DNA of 64,000 nucleotides from Loktanella gaetbuli (GTDB lineage: Bacteria > Pseudomonadota > Alphaproteobacteria > Rhodobacterales > Rhodobacteraceae). A program made the position numbers and the translations under genes. Every line of letters begins with the position of its first letter. The first letter of the stretch is position 1. The stretch spans positions 124,001-188,000 of the forward strand of contig NZ_JAJATZ010000003.1 of the NCBI RefSeq assembly GCF_020531945.1, read 5' to 3'. Shown piece after piece: positions 61,586 to 64,000 of this stretch. Below the pieces are notes generated by a model, which ran no database searches, was not told the origin of the DNA, and was given only the letters and a program-made list of their open reading frames with translations.

Positions 61586-62344
61586 ATGAAAAACTTTGAC
61601 ATGACAGGCAAGACTGCGCTTATCACCGGGGCTAGCCGCGGTATCGGCGCAGCAGCGGCGCGCGCCTTTGCCGCTGCTGGTGCAAACGTCGTTCTGGTCG
61701 CGCGCAGCCGTGAAAACATTGTCGAAATCGCGGGTGAGATCGGTGAAAAGGCTCTGGCCGTGCCCTGCGATGTGTCCCGCTACTGGGAGGTCGAGCAGGC
61801 CGTGGGTGCCGCAATCGAGACCTATGGCGCGATTGACATCATCGTGAACAATGCGGGCGTGATCGACCCGATGGGTGCGCTGTCATCCACAGACCCAGAG
61901 GCATGGTCCAAGGCCATCGACATCAACCTCAAGGGAGCGATGCACGGGATACGCGCTGCGATGGGCCCGATGATCGCGCAAGGGTCGGGCACGATCATCA
62001 CCGTATCCTCGGGTGCAGCGCATAACCCCCTCGAAGGGTGGTCCGCCTACTGCGCCTCCAAGGCGGGGGCCTATATGCTGACGCAGGTGGCCGACCGCGA
62101 ATCCCGCGGCAAGGGGCTGCGGGTCATGGGTCTGTCGCCCGGCACCGTGGCCACGGACATGCAAAAGGACATCAAGGCGTCAGGCATCGGCCCTGTCAGC
62201 CAGCTGGACTGGTCCGACCACATCCCGCCTGAATGGGCAGCACAGGCGCTGGTCTGGATGTGCACGTCAGAGGCCGACAGCCATCTGGGACAGGATGTGT
62301 CACTGCGCGACGAAAAGATCCGCCAAATGGTCGGCGTCGCGTGA
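61586..62344 (+). CDS. Short-chain dehydrogenase/reductase
   Basis: This 252-residue enzyme has TGASRGIG at residues 14-21, NNAG, a catalytic Ser in VSSGAAH, and YCASK. It oxidises or reduces an alcohol/ketone with NAD(P). AAAGGGAC before ATG 61586 sets the start. It is coupled to the enoyl-CoA hydratase-like gene by a GTGA overlap, so the two may act in one acyl or ring-degradation route. Confidence 0.93.
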   Translation: MKNFDMTGKTALITGASRGIGAAAARAFAAAGANVVLVARSRENIVEIAGEIGEKALAVPCDVSRYWEVEQAVGAAIETYGAIDIIVNNAGVIDPMGALSSTDPEAWSKAIDINLKGAMHGIRAAMGPMIAQGSGTIITVSSGAAHNPLEGWSAYCASKAGAYMLTQVADRESRGKGLRVMGLSPGTVATDMQKDIKASGIGPVSQLDWSDHIPPEWAAQALVWMCTSEADSHLGQDVSLRDEKIRQMVGVA

Positions 62345-62937
62345 TCCGCACCGCGATCGAGGGCGATCTGACGATCCTCACGCTGGACCGCCCGGACAAG
62401 GCAAATGCACTGACTGCCGCCATGCTGGCAGAGCTGTGCCGCGCCGTGCAGGCCGCCCAGGATTCCAAGGCACTGATCCTGACCGGAAACGGGCGCGTGT
62501 TCAGTGCAGGGGCCGATCTGGCGGATGTCGGCAGGCTGGCCACGTCGCCCCTGTGGGAAGAATTGTCCACCGCCATTGCCGATCATCCCGGCCTGACTAT
62601 CGCCGCACTGAACGGCACGCTGGCTGGGGGGGCGATGGGAATGGCACTGGCCTGCGACATGCGCATCGCGGTGCCGGGGGCCAGCTTTTTCTATCCGGTA
62701 ATGAAAATGGGTGTGCGCCCGCAACCGTCCGATCCCGGTCGCCTGGCGGCCCTGTGCGGTCCGGCACGGGCGAAATCGTTGCTGCTGGGCGCACGGAAAT
62801 GGACGGCCGAACAGGCCCTGACATACGGTCTGATCGAGGAAATCGCGGATGACCCCGTCGCTGCCGCCCGTGCCATGGCAACGGCAGCGTTGCAGGCCGA
62901 TGCAGGCCATGTGCGCGATCTGAAATCAATTTTCTAA
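62341..62937 (+). CDS. Enoyl-CoA hydratase/isomerase family protein, short
   Basis: This 198-residue protein has the crotonase core: LDRPDKANAL, the oxyanion segment SAGADLADVG, and NGTLAGGAMGMALACDMRIA. It is about 50 residues shorter than usual because it lacks the C-terminal helices that complete the trimer. Start is GTG 62341, overlapping the SDR stop. Confidence 0.88.
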   Translation: MIRTAIEGDLTILTLDRPDKANALTAAMLAELCRAVQAAQDSKALILTGNGRVFSAGADLADVGRLATSPLWEELSTAIADHPGLTIAALNGTLAGGAMGMALACDMRIAVPGASFFYPVMKMGVRPQPSDPGRLAALCGPARAKSLLLGARKWTAEQALTYGLIEEIADDPVAAARAMATAALQADAGHVRDLKSIF

Positions 62938-62956
62938 CGATGACAGCCCACCAAAC

Positions 62957-63271
62957 CTAACGCCCGCGTTTGCGCTTTGGCACCTTGGACATGAATTCCG
63001 GCGGGCGTTTGGCGACCCATTTTGCGAATTTTTCCAGCCGGGGATGACTGCGCAGCATCTCTGGCGTGTTATAGACGCGGGCGAGTTCAGCCTCTGACAG
63101 GGTCGCGTGGATTTCCTTGTGGCAAATGTGATGGACCAGAACGGTCGGCCCACCCTTGCCGCCCTTCAGCTTGGGGATCAGGTGATGCTGGCTTTGCGGC
63201 ACGCCGGGCGGCACTGGCCGCAGGCACAGCGCACAGGTCGGAAGGGTATCTTGCGGGTCACGCGTCATCAT
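62957..63271 (-). CDS. HNH endonuclease family protein
   Basis: This 104-residue protein has an HNH-type layout with a zinc pair CALC near the N-terminus, HHLIPK as the first HH, and HHICHKEIH as the metal-binding end. The C-terminus is basic (VPKRKRGR). It could nick or cut DNA. Such small HNH proteins are widely present on roseobacter chromosomes. Two adjacent ATGs (63271, 63268) are possible. Confidence 0.85.
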   Translation of the reverse strand: MMTRDPQDTLPTCALCLRPVPPGVPQSQHHLIPKLKGGKGGPTVLVHHICHKEIHATLSEAELARVYNTPEMLRSHPRLEKFAKWVAKRPPEFMSKVPKRKRGR

Positions 63272-63307
63272 CGCACAAGGTAATCCAACACAAAGGATCG
63301 CCAAGCC

Positions 63308-64000
63308 ATGCCACAGACCGCCCTTGTGATCGGCGCTGGACCTGCCGGCCTGATGGCCGCCGACGTGCTGTCCGGTGCCGGGCTGCCGGTCACGATCGTC
63401 GACCGGATGCCGTCGGTCGGTCGCAAGTTCCTGATGGCGGGCAAATCTGGCCTGAACCTGACCAAAGCCGAGGATGCCGCGAAATTCGCGGACCGCTACG
63501 CCGAAACCTCGCCTGCCTTGCGTGCGGCACTGGCAGTCTTTGGCCCGGATGAGGCGATCCAGTGGGCCAATGATCTGGGCCAACAGGTGTTTACCGGATC
63601 GACTGGCCGGGTGTTTCCGGTCGCGATGAAGGCCTCGCCGCTGTTGCGCGCCTGGCTCGCGCGGCTGGATGCGCAGGGTGTGCAGCGCCGCATGCGCTGG
63701 CGCTGGACCGCCTTTGACGCAGATGGTTGCCAGTTCGACACGCCCGAAGGACCGCGGCAGGTGGCAGCCGACATCACGATCCTCGCGCTGGGCGGCGCAA
63801 GCTGGCAGCGCCTTGGGTCCGATGGGGCCTGGGCCGGGCAGTTTGCGCAGGTGGCCCCATTTCGCGCGTCGAACGGCGGGTTTCGCGTGGATTGGTCGCA
63901 TCACATGGCCACTGTCATCGGACAGCCGGTCAAGGCGACGGTCCTGCGGGCCGGGGACCTGATGTCGCGCGGGGAATGGGTCCTGACACGCGATGGCATC
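63308..64000 (+). CDS. NAD(P)/FAD-dependent oxidoreductase, BaiN-like flavoprotein (partial)
   Basis: This frame runs off the right edge after 231 codons. The N-terminus holds the FAD-binding GAGPAGLMAADVL and the VGRKFLMAGKSGLNLT motif of the BaiN/TIGR03862-type flavoproteins, and later TILALGGASWQRLGSDG. AAAGGA lies upstream of ATG 63308. The family reduces unknown or steroid-like substrates; the role here is unknown. Confidence 0.9.
   Translation, partial: MPQTALVIGAGPAGLMAADVLSGAGLPVTIVDRMPSVGRKFLMAGKSGLNLTKAEDAAKFADRYAETSPALRAALAVFGPDEAIQWANDLGQQVFTGSTGRVFPVAMKASPLLRAWLARLDAQGVQRRMRWRWTAFDADGCQFDTPEGPRQVAADITILALGGASWQRLGSDGAWAGQFAQVAPFRASNGGFRVDWSHHMATVIGQPVKATVLRAGDLMSRGEWVLTRDGI

Noticed and set aside
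59657..62344. 895-codon plus-strand open frame
   Set aside because: Its first two thirds are antisense to pmbA and the DUF2125 gene. Only the last 252 codons (from 61586) are a real SDR gene with its own ribosome-binding site.

Overview
The window is a piece of an alphaproteobacterial chromosome, most likely a roseobacter-group member of the Rhodobacterales. The support is the chromosomal gene set on the right: CcrM methyltransferase with its C-terminal RAMA domain, rnhB, an lpxK/waaA-like pair, DUF4170, CysQ, PmbA, DUF2125, a TRAP transporter with a quinate/shikimate module, and AlkB. I cannot name the genus from sequence alone.

Positions 1 to about 35412 are a nearly complete lambda-like siphovirus prophage whose left end lies outside the window. 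Its right junction is a 50-base 3' fragment of a tRNA-Arg(CCT) gene at 35363-35412, so the intact tRNA should lie to the left of position 1. Read on the minus strand, the late region runs from 20136 down to 1: a putative late regulator, a tail protein, terminase small and large subunits, gpW-like joiner, portal, a fused ClpP-like protease/major capsid protein, decoration protein, head-tail connectors, tail tube protein, a frameshifting tail-assembly chaperone pair, tape measure, tail-tip proteins, an esterase-bearing tail fibre, and lysis-type membrane proteins. Above it (20480-28057, minus) is the replication/early block: SF3 helicase, zinc-finger/Toprim primase, ParB-fold nuclease, MT-A70 methyltransferase, many small unknowns and a Cro-like protein. 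A CI-like repressor (28149-28484, plus) has repressor-type operators on both sides. The plus-strand operon 28695-34110 carries small membrane proteins, a large ParB-like protein, an ASCH-like protein, a putative excisionase and the tyrosine integrase. Two cargo genes, the first clearly AT-rich, lie between the integrase and the attachment site.

The non-coding regions of the prophage are the most interesting part. Three 19-bp operators share the consensus AATCCRATWWWWTCGTATT. A canonical A-AAA-AAC slippery heptamer joins the two tail chaperone frames. A 343-bp non-coding region next to the helicase gene carries twelve copies of a GGGAGGC-type heptamer, six in each orientation, laid out almost perfectly mirror-symmetrically around position 20318.5, with one G-quadruplex-capable array per strand. 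I read it as a candidate phage replication origin.

To the right of the prophage is a TniQ-C-terminus-like remnant (35430-36311). Next is a catabolic cluster (36599-44517): QuiC-type 3-dehydroshikimate dehydratase, TRAP transporter, quinate/shikimate dehydrogenase, and a divergent TetR regulator with esterase and DUF3237 genes. Together these fit import of quinate/shikimate-type compounds and conversion to protocatechuate. An M20 amidohydrolase, an unusual membrane-anchored winged-helix protein with a small secreted partner, and ordinary housekeeping genes fill the rest.
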